DNA of 64,000 bases from Elusimicrobiota bacterium (GTDB taxonomy: Bacteria > Elusimicrobiota > Elusimicrobia > UBA1565 > UBA9628), in contig JAGWUP010000005.1 of assembly GCA_028868375.1 (NCBI GenBank), forward strand, positions 124,001 to 188,000, given 5' to 3'. Positions 1 to 7,733 of this stretch are shown here, piece by piece. Both the position numbers and the translations under genes were made by a program. The number at the start of each line of letters is the position of its first letter. Position 1 is the first letter of the stretch. The notes beneath the pieces were generated by a model. The model worked only from the letters and a program-made list of their open reading frames with translations, did not search any database and was not told the DNA's origin.

Positions 1-179
1 TGGGCCAAGGCCGGGTCGCTTTGCAAGCGCGCGGCCAACTCGCGGGTGGCGGCGTCCTCTTCTTGCCGGACCCGCTTGCCGTCGACCGAGCGCGTGATGC
101 CCTCGAACTGGGCGCGCGCGGGCAAAAGCAGCGCGGGCAGGAGCAGAGCGGCCGGCAGCGCCAGGGCCGCGGCCTTCAT
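1..179 (-). CDS. Secreted protein, N-terminal part only
   Basis: The gene runs off the left edge, so only about 59 N-terminal residues are visible. They begin with a hydrophobic signal peptide (MKAAALALPAALLLPALLLP, then ARAQF), suggesting cleavage after ARA and export. The start ATG at 179 overlaps the TGA of the upstream gene as ATGA, so translation is probably coupled to it and it belongs to the same leftward operon as the sensor kinase and tldD. The mature start is charged and helical-looking. Function cannot be assigned from this fragment. Confidence 0.6.
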   Translation of the reverse strand, partial: MKAAALALPAALLLPALLLPARAQFEGITRSVDGKRVRQEEDAATRELAARLQSDPALA

Positions 180-850
180 GACTTGGGGCCGCTGTCCGGT
201 TCGGCCGGGAGGCCCGAGAATCGGAAGACGACCTTGCCCCCGGAGACGACCCGGCCGTCCGCGTCCACGCTGGCCCGGCCCAGGGTCAGCTCGTCGGACG
301 GGATGTCGCGGCGCAGCTTGAGCGCCAGATCGACGAAGGTGTGCGTGGCGCCGCGGCCGGGGGCGCGCCAGCGCGCCGTCGCGTAGCGGCCGTTGCCGGT
401 CAAGGCGATCGACTCCAGTTGCGGCACCGGGCCGATCGAGTAGAGCACGTTGCCCAGATAGCCGCGGACCTGGGCGGTCCAGCCGCGCCGGGAGCGCAGC
501 GCCAGCAGCAGCGTCTCCCCGTCGTTCGAGAAGGCCACCGCGGGGCCCGAATCGGGGGCAGCGGCTTGGGCGAGCGACCAGAGCGGCTTGCCGTCGCTGC
601 CGTAGAAGCGCAGGCCGCGGGAGGCCCCGCGCTCCAAGGTCCAGGCGAAGCGTCCGTTCGGCGCCGCCCCGCCGATCACGGAGCGGCCGTTCGGGCCGCC
701 GGAGGACAGCGGCAGCTCCACCGCGATCGCTCCGGAGGAGTCGTAGAGCAGCAGCGAGGAGCCGCGGGCGAACCAGCCCGGGGCATGGACTCCGGCCGAG
801 GCGATCGCGGCGGCCAGCAGCGCCAGGGCCGCGGCCGGCAGCCTAGTCAC
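176..850 (-). CDS. Secreted hypothetical protein (beta-rich)
   Basis: A 224-residue protein starting at GTG 850. It has an N-terminal signal peptide (roughly residues 1-20) and then short repeated beta-like segments with G-D and N-D/N-G turns (FSNDGE, GNGRYA, APNGRFAW), which resemble WD40/PQQ-type propeller blades. That is a visual impression, not a family match. The start overlaps the end of tldD by 8 bp and the stop overlaps the next gene as ATGA, so it sits in a tightly packed operon. No catalytic motif was recognised. It would act in the periplasm or at the cell surface if the signal peptide works. Confidence 0.7.
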   Translation of the reverse strand: MTRLPAAALALLAAAIASAGVHAPGWFARGSSLLLYDSSGAIAVELPLSSGGPNGRSVIGGAAPNGRFAWTLERGASRGLRFYGSDGKPLWSLAQAAAPDSGPAVAFSNDGETLLLALRSRRGWTAQVRGYLGNVLYSIGPVPQLESIALTGNGRYATARWRAPGRGATHTFVDLALKLRRDIPSDELTLGRASVDADGRVVSGGKVVFRFSGLPAEPDSGPKS

Positions 851-2231
851 TCTTGCCGCCGATCAGGATTTTCGGGATGCTCAGCGTCGGCTGCCCGTCG
901 CCGACCGGCACGCCCTGCCCGTCCTTGCCGCAGGTGCCTATGCCCCAGCCGATGTCCCAGCCGACCTTGTCGATCGAGCGCAGGACCTCCGGCCCGATGC
1001 CGAGCAGGTTGGCGTCGCGGACCATACGCTTGATCGCCCCGTCCTCCACCCAAAAGCCCTCGTCGACCTCGAAGACGAACTCGCCGGTGGCCGTGTTGAC
1101 CTGGCCGCCGCCCATGCGCGTGACCAAGAGCCCCTTCTTGAGGCCCTTGACGATGGCGCGCGGATCGTCCGGGCCGGGGGCGATGTAGAGGTTGGACATG
1201 CGCGGGATCGCTCGGCAATGGAAGGACTCCCGCCGGCCGTGGCCGTTGGAGGCCTTGCCCTCGCGCATGGCGGTGACGCGATCGTAGAGATAGTCGGCCA
1301 GCACTCCGTTGCGGACCAGGACGGTCGGCCGCGCCTTAAGGCCCTCGTCGTCGAAGGCGAAGCTGCCGCGGTGGAAGGGCAGCGTGGGGTCGTCTATGAC
1401 GGTGATCGTCTCCGGCGCGATCGCGGCGCCGAGTTTTCCTTTATAAGCGGGGGAGGAGCCCTCCTGGACATGGTCGACCTCCAGGCTGTGCCCGATGGCC
1501 TCGTGGATGAAGGTCCCTCCGGCGCTGCTGGAAAGAACGATCGGCATCTCTCCGGCGTCCGCCTTGGGGGCGGAGAGCTTCGCGATGGCGCGGCGGGCGG
1601 CCGTGCGCGCGTAGAGCAGCGGGTCGCGGTCCTCCAACAGCTCCCAGCCCTGCAGGGCGCCCAGGACCTCGTGCCCCGTCTGCAGCACGCCGTCTTTCTC
1701 GGCCACGACGACGATCGACAAGAGGACGGCGACCCGCTCCTCCCGCAGGAAGGCGCCTTCCGAGTTCAGGATGGCGACGTCGCGCTCGCGCTCGCCGTAG
1801 GAGAGCGTGACCTGGCGGATGTGCGGAAATTCCGAGCGGATCGCGCGATCGATGGACTGGAGCAGACCGATCTTCGCATCGAGCGGTATCGAGGAGGGCT
1901 CGATGCGCGCCGGGCGGCGGCGCAGGGAAAGCGGCCTGAACGCCACCGCGGCCGCGGGGGGGGCGTCGCCGAACAGCCCGCCGCGCAGGCGGCGGGCGGC
2001 CGCCGCGTCCAGGCCTTGGCAGCTGCCCTGCAGGGTGACGATTTCCCCGTCCCGGCGCTTGAGGTAGCGCAGGCCCAGGCCGTGGTCCGAGGACGAGCCC
2101 ACGTCCTCGACGCGGCCGTCCTCGAAGCGCAGCGACAGCCCGCGGGAGCGCTCCAGGAACGCCTCGCCGTAGTCGGCTCCGCCGAGCAGGGGCGAGAAGT
2201 CGGCGGAGGACAGCTTGGGCAGCAGGCTCAC
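843..2231 (-). CDS. tldD: TldD-type metalloprotease
   Basis: A 462-residue TldD/PmbA family protein. The family metal-binding HExxxH motif is present as HEAIGH at residues 243-248, followed by the typical LEVDHVQEGSS segment. The C-terminus carries the family signature GIGTCGKDGQ and VGDGQPTLSIP. TldD with its partner TldE processes small peptides and modified peptide natural products in the cytoplasm; no TldE is visible here, though the partial left-hand genes could extend the operon. I chose GTG at 2231 because it overlaps the TGA of the sensor kinase gene (GTGA) and gives the usual family length; a longer reading upstream lies inside the kinase gene. Confidence 0.93.
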   Translation of the reverse strand: MSLLPKLSSADFSPLLGGADYGEAFLERSRGLSLRFEDGRVEDVGSSSDHGLGLRYLKRRDGEIVTLQGSCQGLDAAAARRLRGGLFGDAPPAAAVAFRPLSLRRRPARIEPSSIPLDAKIGLLQSIDRAIRSEFPHIRQVTLSYGERERDVAILNSEGAFLREERVAVLLSIVVVAEKDGVLQTGHEVLGALQGWELLEDRDPLLYARTAARRAIAKLSAPKADAGEMPIVLSSSAGGTFIHEAIGHSLEVDHVQEGSSPAYKGKLGAAIAPETITVIDDPTLPFHRGSFAFDDEGLKARPTVLVRNGVLADYLYDRVTAMREGKASNGHGRRESFHCRAIPRMSNLYIAPGPDDPRAIVKGLKKGLLVTRMGGGQVNTATGEFVFEVDEGFWVEDGAIKRMVRDANLLGIGPEVLRSIDKVGWDIGWGIGTCGKDGQGVPVGDGQPTLSIPKILIGGKSD

Positions 2232-3787
2232 GAGGCCTTCCCCGCGGTCTTCGCGGTCTTCCCGCGCAGGGGCAGCCGGACCGTCACGGTCGTGCCTCGG
2301 GCGGGGGTCGAGCGCAGCTCGACGCTTCCGCCGTGGCTGTCGACGACCTTCTTGACGTAGGGCAGCCCCAGCCCCCAGCCGTCCACCTGGCCGGTGAAAT
2401 ACCTCTCGACCTGGTGGAAGCGCGAGAAGACCCGCCGCTGCTCCTCCGGGGGGATGCCGCAGCCGTTGTCCTTCACGCGCAGGGCGGCGTCGTTTCCCTC
2501 CCGCAGGGTGCGCACGACGACCCTCTTGCGCGGCTTGGCGTCGAACTTGACGGCGTTCTCGACGAGGTTCTTGACGGCCGCGATCAGGGCGTCCTCGTCG
2601 GCCAAGATCGGCAGGGCTTCGTCCGGGCGCTCCCGCGAGATGTCGGCGCCCGTTTCGGAAAGCCACTCCTGCAACTGCTTGAGCGCCGCGTCGACCGCGT
2701 CGTCCAGGGCGCAGGGGCGCAGCTCCGGGGTCCAATCGCTGCTCTCCAGCTTGGTGTAGAGCAGCAGCTTGTCGACCAGGGCGGAGAGCTTTCGCCCCTG
2801 CTGGGAGATGGCCCCGACGGCCTTGGGAAAGATCGGCTTTGAGGAGACGGCCGCCAGCTCGTCTTGCAGAACCTCGGCGTAGCCGGTGATGGACGCCAGG
2901 GGGGTCTTGAGCTTGTGCGAGATCAGGGACAGGAAGGTCCTCTTGAGGTCCTCCTTGCGGGACTCCTCGGTGACGTCGCGCAGGATGAGCAGCCAGCCCA
3001 CCTCGATGCGGGTCGCCCGGCCCGAAAGCGTCAGGGCCGTCGGTTTCTTGCGCCTGGCCTCGAACGCCGATTCGGTGACGCCGCCGGACAACAGCGCCGG
3101 CAGCGCCGGCTTGAGGACCAGCGGCTCGAAAGCCCGCCGCAGGCTCGTCGGCTCCTCGCCCAGGCCCAGCAATTGCCGGGCCGCCGGGTTGGCCATCAGG
3201 ATATCCCCTCGGGGATCGGCGAGGACGGCGGCGTCGCTCATCTCCGTGAAGATCGTGCCGAGCTTGAAGCGCTCCTCCGTCAGCGAGGAGAAGAGGCGGG
3301 CGTTGTCGATGGCGACTGCCGCCTGGGCCGCGAAGCCTTCCAGGGTGCGCAGGTCGGCCTTCGAGAAGGGCCCGCCGGACTTGTTGATGGCCTCCACGAC
3401 CCCGAGCAGGCGGCCCTTGACCCGCATCGGCACCGCGAGGATGGAGCGGGTCTTGAAGCCCGACGCGGCATCAGTCTGCGCGGACCAGCGGGGATCGCTT
3501 CCCACCTCGTTGATGATCTCCGGCTGCAAGGTCTTGGCCACGGTGCCGGCGATCCCCTCGCCCAACCTGAGGCGGACCTTGGCGGCGGCGTCCCCCAAGC
3601 CCAAGGCCTGCGCGAAATAGAGCTCTTGGGTCTTGTCGTCGAGCAGCAGCACGGACGCCGTCTCGGCGTCGACGACCCGCGAGGCCAGCTCCAGCACGGT
3701 GCGGAGCAGTTCCGAGAGATCGAGCTTGGAGGACAGCAGCCGCCCCACCTCGAGCAGCAGCTCGAGCGCCTCCTCGGTCTGCGCCAT
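2228..3787 (-). CDS. Soluble GAF-PAS sensor histidine kinase
   Basis: 519 residues with no signal peptide or membrane helix. Domain order: GAF (about 10-165), PAS-like (175-275, with AVLADPRGDILMANPAA), HisKA with phospho-acceptor His291 in SHKLKTPLASI, then a HATPase_c domain with N box NLVENAVKF, G1 DNGCGIP, F box RVFSRFHQ and G2 GWGLGLPYVKK. It should autophosphorylate in response to a cytoplasmic ligand or redox signal bound by the GAF/PAS domains. No response regulator is adjacent; the next gene is tldD, overlapping by GTGA. A TAATTT hexamer (3796-3801) ends 8 nt before the ATG. Confidence 0.93.
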   Translation of the reverse strand: MAQTEEALELLLEVGRLLSSKLDLSELLRTVLELASRVVDAETASVLLLDDKTQELYFAQALGLGDAAAKVRLRLGEGIAGTVAKTLQPEIINEVGSDPRWSAQTDAASGFKTRSILAVPMRVKGRLLGVVEAINKSGGPFSKADLRTLEGFAAQAAVAIDNARLFSSLTEERFKLGTIFTEMSDAAVLADPRGDILMANPAARQLLGLGEEPTSLRRAFEPLVLKPALPALLSGGVTESAFEARRKKPTALTLSGRATRIEVGWLLILRDVTEESRKEDLKRTFLSLISHKLKTPLASITGYAEVLQDELAAVSSKPIFPKAVGAISQQGRKLSALVDKLLLYTKLESSDWTPELRPCALDDAVDAALKQLQEWLSETGADISRERPDEALPILADEDALIAAVKNLVENAVKFDAKPRKRVVVRTLREGNDAALRVKDNGCGIPPEEQRRVFSRFHQVERYFTGQVDGWGLGLPYVKKVVDSHGGSVELRSTPARGTTVTVRLPLRGKTAKTAGKAS

Positions 3788-3823
3788 ATCCGGATAAATT
3801 ACTAAATTGCCGGACTTTCCGGA

Positions 3824-5044
3824 TTAGAAGGGATAGTCCAGGCCGACGAAGATGCCGAGGCCGTCGCGCCCGTAGGCCATGTCCAGCCGGCTGGCGACGT
3901 TGGGGCGGGCCAGCAGGCGGATGCCGAGCCCGGGGTTGAACTGCAGGCGCTTGACCCAAGCGTCGGCGTTCGGCGAGCGCGCCACCCGGCCGACGTCGAG
4001 GAAGGGAGCCAGCTCCAGCTCGATGGGGTTGCCCATGATGATGAAGCGCTTCATGCACAGCCGCTCCTCGATGTTGGCGAGCACGGCCGTGTTGCTGGTG
4101 AAGCGCCCCCGGCCGAAGGCGCGCAAGGTGGTCTCGCCTCCGAGGGATGGGCGCTCGTAGAACGGCACCTGCCCCCGGATCGGGCCGACCGCGGCGTCGA
4201 GCAGGCCGTGGAGCACGAGCACGGCGCGATCATTCCAGTGCGGGAAAAACCAGCGGGTCTCCCCGGTCAAGCGCAGCCAGCGAGGGCGCGAGGCGGTCTG
4301 GAAGTCCTGGTCGTATTCCGCGCTCAGCGTGGAGAGGTCGCCGCGCAGGGGCGTCAAGGCGTTGTCGCGGGAGTCGTGCCGCAGGGTCAGGCCTTGGCCC
4401 CAGATCGCGGCTCCCTCCAGCCCGGGCAGGTTCGGGAAGGCGGCGAGGGTTTGCGGCAGGGTGTGGGAGGCGCCGTTCTCGATGGAGGTCTGGCGGAAGC
4501 GCTCGTCGATGAGCAGGGCCAGGCTGTGCGGCAGGTTGAGACCCGCGTCGATCTTGGCGTTGGCGTCTCCCATCGAATAGGTGGTCTCGCGCTGGTCGCT
4601 GGCGCGGTTTCCGAAGCCGAAGAAGCGGTTGAAGGCGCTCTTGCCGTCGTTAAGCTGCAGGGAGACGATCTCGCCGCCGTTGGGCCCGGCGCGGGAGTCG
4701 AAATAGCCGGCGTCGACGGTGCGCTCGATGCGCGTGGCGTGCGAGGCCACGAAATGGTACTGCCGCGTGTGGGCGCGGTAGCCGAAATAGTTGAAGGTGA
4801 AGGTCTCGCCGATCAAATCGTTGTGGAGGTAGAGCGGCGCGAAGATGTCCTCGATCTCGCCGCGCGAGTTGGCCCGGAACACCGGCACGAGCGCCCCCGT
4901 CCAGGCGCCCTCGTTGCGGTTGTAGGTGAAGGCGGGCAGGGGGATCAGGGAGAAGCCGGGACTGACGGCCGCCGGCGCGGAAGCGAAAGAGGCTTGAGCC
5001 AGCAGCAGCGCGAGCAGGGCGGGTCCGGTCACGAGAGCGGTCAT
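3824..5044 (-). CDS. Omp85/D15-like outer-membrane beta-barrel protein
   Basis: 406 residues: a signal peptide (cleavage around ASFASA), then a beta-barrel of the bacterial surface antigen (D15) type. The Omp85-family hallmark stretch PFYERPSLGGETTLRAFGRG lies about two thirds along, and the protein ends in Phe, as expected for BAM-dependent barrel insertion. There are no obvious POTRA repeats and the length is far below BamA, so this is a short barrel-only family member (patatin-barrel or TamA-like relatives), not BamA itself. It is divergent from msrA with only 31 bp between the two start codons. Confidence 0.8.
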   Translation of the reverse strand: MTALVTGPALLALLLAQASFASAPAAVSPGFSLIPLPAFTYNRNEGAWTGALVPVFRANSRGEIEDIFAPLYLHNDLIGETFTFNYFGYRAHTRQYHFVASHATRIERTVDAGYFDSRAGPNGGEIVSLQLNDGKSAFNRFFGFGNRASDQRETTYSMGDANAKIDAGLNLPHSLALLIDERFRQTSIENGASHTLPQTLAAFPNLPGLEGAAIWGQGLTLRHDSRDNALTPLRGDLSTLSAEYDQDFQTASRPRWLRLTGETRWFFPHWNDRAVLVLHGLLDAAVGPIRGQVPFYERPSLGGETTLRAFGRGRFTSNTAVLANIEERLCMKRFIIMGNPIELELAPFLDVGRVARSPNADAWVKRLQFNPGLGIRLLARPNVASRLDMAYGRDGLGIFVGLDYPF

Positions 5045-5060
5045 TTTAACAAATGAGGCG

Positions 5061-5069
5061 TGCTATACT
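5061..5069 (+). promoter_or_regulatory. Extended -10 promoter of msrA
   Basis: TGC-TATACT is an extended -10 element. The hexamer (5064-5069) ends 6 nt before the GTG start at 5076, so the first transcribed base should be at or next to the start codon, giving a leaderless mRNA. Confidence 0.65.
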
Positions 5070-5075
5070 GGCCTC

Positions 5076-5606
5076 GTGGCGGAGGAGCGGGTGGCGACGT
5101 TCGCGGGAGGCTGCTTCTGGTGCCTGCAGCCGGCCTTCGACGCCCGTGCCGGCGTGGTCTCGACGCAGGTCGGCTATTGCGGCGGCAGCGTCCCGCACCC
5201 CTCCTACGAGCAGGTCTGCTCCGGCGGCACCGGGCATCTCGAGGCCATCGAGGTCCGCTACGATCCGGGATTGGTCTCCTACGAGGCGTTGCTCGACGTC
5301 TTCTGGCGGCAGATCGACCCGACCCAGGACGACGGGCAGTTCGCCGACCGCGGCAGCCAGTACCGGACGGCCGTCTTCTATCACGACGAGGCCCAGCGCC
5401 GGGCGGCGGAGGCCTCCCGCCAGGCCCTGGGCGCCTCTGGGCGCTTCGAGCGGCCGATCGCCACGGCGATCCTGCCGGCCGCCGCCTTCTATCCCGCGGA
5501 GGAGCATCATCAAAAATACTACCGCAAGCGCTCCGCCGGCTATAAGGCGTATCGCGCGGGCTCCGGCCGCCAGGCCTTCATCGAGCGCGCCTGGCCCGAG
5601 CGCTGA
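5076..5606 (+). CDS. msrA: Peptide methionine sulfoxide reductase A
   Basis: 176 residues with the MsrA catalytic motif GCFWC (catalytic Cys13), followed by VGYCGG, GHLEAIEVRYDP and the EEHHQKYY segment typical of the family. It reduces methionine-S-sulfoxide in free and protein-bound methionine in the cytoplasm using thioredoxin. The chosen start is GTG 5076, 6 nt after a near-perfect TATACT -10. No msrB is adjacent. The gene converges on a secreted-protein gene with 8 bp between stops, and both stops lie in a shared perfect hairpin. Confidence 0.95.
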   Translation: MAEERVATFAGGCFWCLQPAFDARAGVVSTQVGYCGGSVPHPSYEQVCSGGTGHLEAIEVRYDPGLVSYEALLDVFWRQIDPTQDDGQFADRGSQYRTAVFYHDEAQRRAAEASRQALGASGRFERPIATAILPAAAFYPAEEHHQKYYRKRSAGYKAYRAGSGRQAFIERAWPER

Positions 5607-5631
5607 TCAAGCCCTTAGGGCTTGATCAGCG
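5601..5631. terminator. Bidirectional hairpin between convergent stops
   Basis: A perfect 14-bp inverted repeat (CGCTGATCAAGCCC / GGGCTTGATCAGCG) flanks a 3-nt loop TTA. The loop is the stop codon (TAA on the minus strand) of the 254-residue gene, and the left arm contains the TGA of msrA. There is no clear U-tract, so its strength as an intrinsic terminator is uncertain; blocking convergent transcription is the obvious role. Confidence 0.7.
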
Positions 5632-6379
5632 TGACGCTGAAGGAGTCGCCGTTCTCCGGATCCTTGACGCGCAGGGTGATGCGCCCCTGGGCGGCGAAGG
5701 CCTTCGTGTCGATCGGCATCGCCGTGCCGATGAAGGCATTGCCCTTGACGAGGAAGGCCTTGTTGACGCCTTCGCTGGGCCAGCCCAGGTCGGTCTCGAC
5801 GACGAGCGAGTAATCGTCCCGCGCGATGAAGCTGCGGACCTCGTAGGGGGGATTATAATCGTCGCGGCCGTAGGCCTTGCAGGAAACCAGGGTCAGAGGG
5901 AGAGCGCGCTGGTTTTCCCCGTCCTCCAGCGTCAGCGTGCCGGAGCCGTCGAGCAGGGCGTTGGGCTCGCAGCCCTCGTTGTGGTAGCCGTCCCCGAAGG
6001 ACAGCGTGACCGGTCCCAACCCCGGGGCGAAGCCGCGCAGCTCGGCATGGCGGGAGGAGGACAGCGGCAGGCGCGGGAATTCGGCCAGATATTGGCCGGA
6101 GCGCCAGAGCTGCACCTGCGACTGCGTAGCGCCGTCGTCGGTGTAGAGCTTGAGCGCCCAGTCGCCGCCGCCGGCGTAGTCGCACTCGGTGAAACCGGGG
6201 AAATAATCCTCGTTTTTCTCGTGGTAGCGGCAGCGGTCGAACGTGAAGGACACCAGCGGAAGGTCTTTCTCATCGGGGCGCATGACCGCGCTGGGCAGGG
6301 ACGTGCCCGGCAAGGACGCGCCCGGCAGGGCGTGGGCGGCGGAGAGGGCGAGGGCGGCTGCTAGAGCGTGGAGGATCAT
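5615..6379 (-). CDS. Secreted hypothetical protein
   Basis: 254 residues with a clear signal peptide (residues 1-17, ending SAAHALPG). The mature part is beta-rich and has several cysteines (CRYHEK, FTECDY, NEGCEPN, LVSCKAYG) that could form disulfides in the periplasm. I do not recognise a family. The ATG at 6379 is preceded by TAGAAT (6386-6391) with a 6-nt gap, fitting the leaderless pattern of this genome. It converges with msrA at the shared hairpin. Confidence 0.8.
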   Translation of the reverse strand: MILHALAAALALSAAHALPGASLPGTSLPSAVMRPDEKDLPLVSFTFDRCRYHEKNEDYFPGFTECDYAGGGDWALKLYTDDGATQSQVQLWRSGQYLAEFPRLPLSSSRHAELRGFAPGLGPVTLSFGDGYHNEGCEPNALLDGSGTLTLEDGENQRALPLTLVSCKAYGRDDYNPPYEVRSFIARDDYSLVVETDLGWPSEGVNKAFLVKGNAFIGTAMPIDTKAFAAQGRITLRVKDPENGDSFSVTLIKP

Positions 6380-6385
6380 GGCCCG

Positions 6386-6391
6386 ATTCTA
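6386..6391 (-). promoter_or_regulatory. -10 element of the 254-residue secreted protein gene
   Basis: TAGAAT on the minus strand ends 6 nt before the ATG at 6379, predicting a leaderless transcript. No convincing -35 was seen. Confidence 0.5.
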
Positions 6392-6442
6392 GCGCTTGGC
6401 CGGTTTAAGGCGCATGAGCCTAAAGGGAAACGCGCGGTGGCC

Positions 6443-7663
6443 TTAAAGTCCTACCCCGGCCTCGGCCTCCAGCCTGGCGTAGCGCGCCGCCACGCTCTGG
6501 ACGAAGCGGCGCTTGTCGGAAAAGGGCCCGGCGAAGAACGCGCCCTTGAAGCCGGCGATGACGACGCGCTTGAGCTCCTGCGGGGTGAGGCTGGCGTGCT
6601 TGCAGACCAGGGACAATTCCCGGGTCACGGTGGTGTTGGAGACGAGGCGGTTGTCGGTGCAGAGGCTGACCGAGAGCCCCCGGTCGATCATGCGGCGCAC
6701 CGGATGGTCGGCGATCGACTTGAGGGAGGGGATCGTCTGCAGGTTGCTGGTCACGCAGACCTCGATGCCGATGCGCTGGGCCGCGAGGTAGTTGGCCAGG
6801 CTCTCCACGTAGCGCCGGCGGTCGGCGACGCGCCCGTCCCGGATCATCTCGTGGGCGAACAGGAAGGTGCCGTGGCCGATGCGGTTGGCGTGGCATTGGG
6901 TGATGGCCTGCCAGATCGACTCCGGGCCGTAGGCCTCGCCCGCGTGCACGGTCTTGCCCAGGAAGTGGTTGTGGGCGTGCTGGTAGGCGGCGTGGTGGTC
7001 GGCGGGCGGATAGCCCGCCTCCTCGCCGGCCAGGTCGAAGCCCACCACCGGCAAGCCCTCCTCCTTAAGCTCGACGGCCGCCCGCGCCAGCTCCAGGGAG
7101 GCCGCCGCGTAGACCTCGTCCTTGGGCGCGTTCTCCATCAATCGCAGGATGTCGGCGAAATAGGAGGACATGCCTTTCTTGAAGCGCCGCATCCCGCAGA
7201 CGATGATGCCGTAGCGCAGCGGCACGTCCTCGCCCGAGCGCACCGCCCGGGAGCGGTTGTGGGCCGCGGCGCCGGCCGCCAAGCCCTTGTCGACGGCGCG
7301 CACGATCTCGCGCACGCCCTGGCTGGGGGTCACGCTCAACTGCGGCGCGAAGCGGACCTCCAGGTAGCGCACGCCCTCGGCGGCGTTGTCCTCCACCAGC
7401 TCCCGCGAGACTCGTTCGAGGTTCTCGGGTTCGCGCAGCACGGCGCAGGTGTACATGAAGCCGTGCAGGTATTCCGGCAGGTTCTTGTAGGCGTCCTTAA
7501 AGACCAGCTTGCGCAGGCCCTCCTCGCTGCGCGAGGGCAGCTTGACCTTGGCGCCGCGCGAGAGCTCGATCAAGGTCTTAAGCCGCAGGGAGCCGTCGAG
7601 ATGGACGTGGAGGTCCGATTTCGGGATCGCGCGCAGGAATTCGTCGCTGATGCGTGAGCTCAT
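6443..7663 (-). CDS. add: Adenosine deaminase family protein
   Basis: 406 residues with the metallo-dependent deaminase layout: N-terminal zinc ligands in DLHVHLDG (His19, His21), FDLAGEE, the catalytic HAGE motif, RIGHGT, CVTSNLQT and a C-terminal CTDNRLVSNTT. In classic enzymes the last motif reads TDDP; the metal-binding Asp is kept here but the next residue is Asn, as in a divergent adenosine-deaminase-like clade, so adenosine is likely but not certain as the substrate. I chose ATG 7663 rather than an upstream ATG because homology begins there and a TAAAGT -10 (7671-7676) ends 7 nt upstream. The role is purine salvage in the cytoplasm. Confidence 0.88.
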   Translation of the reverse strand: MSSRISDEFLRAIPKSDLHVHLDGSLRLKTLIELSRGAKVKLPSRSEEGLRKLVFKDAYKNLPEYLHGFMYTCAVLREPENLERVSRELVEDNAAEGVRYLEVRFAPQLSVTPSQGVREIVRAVDKGLAAGAAAHNRSRAVRSGEDVPLRYGIIVCGMRRFKKGMSSYFADILRLMENAPKDEVYAAASLELARAAVELKEEGLPVVGFDLAGEEAGYPPADHHAAYQHAHNHFLGKTVHAGEAYGPESIWQAITQCHANRIGHGTFLFAHEMIRDGRVADRRRYVESLANYLAAQRIGIEVCVTSNLQTIPSLKSIADHPVRRMIDRGLSVSLCTDNRLVSNTTVTRELSLVCKHASLTPQELKRVVIAGFKGAFFAGPFSDKRRFVQSVAARYARLEAEAGVGL

Positions 7664-7670
7664 CAAGTCT

Positions 7671-7676
7671 ACTTTA
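7671..7676 (-). promoter_or_regulatory. -10 element of add
   Basis: TAAAGT on the minus strand with a 7-nt gap to ATG 7663; it also decides the start. Predicted leaderless. Confidence 0.5.
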
Positions 7677-7717
7677 GCAAACTGGATGGAATTCTGCCTC
7701 GGCGCGGGGAGTGGAAT

Positions 7718-7726
7718 TGATATCAT
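7718..7726 (+). promoter_or_regulatory. Extended -10 promoter of the efflux operon
   Basis: TGA-TATCAT is an extended -10; the hexamer 7721-7726 ends 7 nt before ATG 7734. This single promoter probably serves the five overlapping genes to 13186. Confidence 0.6.
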
Positions 7727-7733
7727 ATGGGCG

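Noticed and set aside
2231-2735. N-terminal extension of tldD into the kinase gene
   Set aside because: The extra residues are an Arg/Gly/Pro-rich out-of-frame reading of the kinase; the GTGA overlap start gives the normal TldD length.
6368-7657. 429-codon open frame opposite adenosine deaminase
   Set aside because: The minus strand carries all adenosine deaminase motifs; the plus frame is its complement with no family resemblance.
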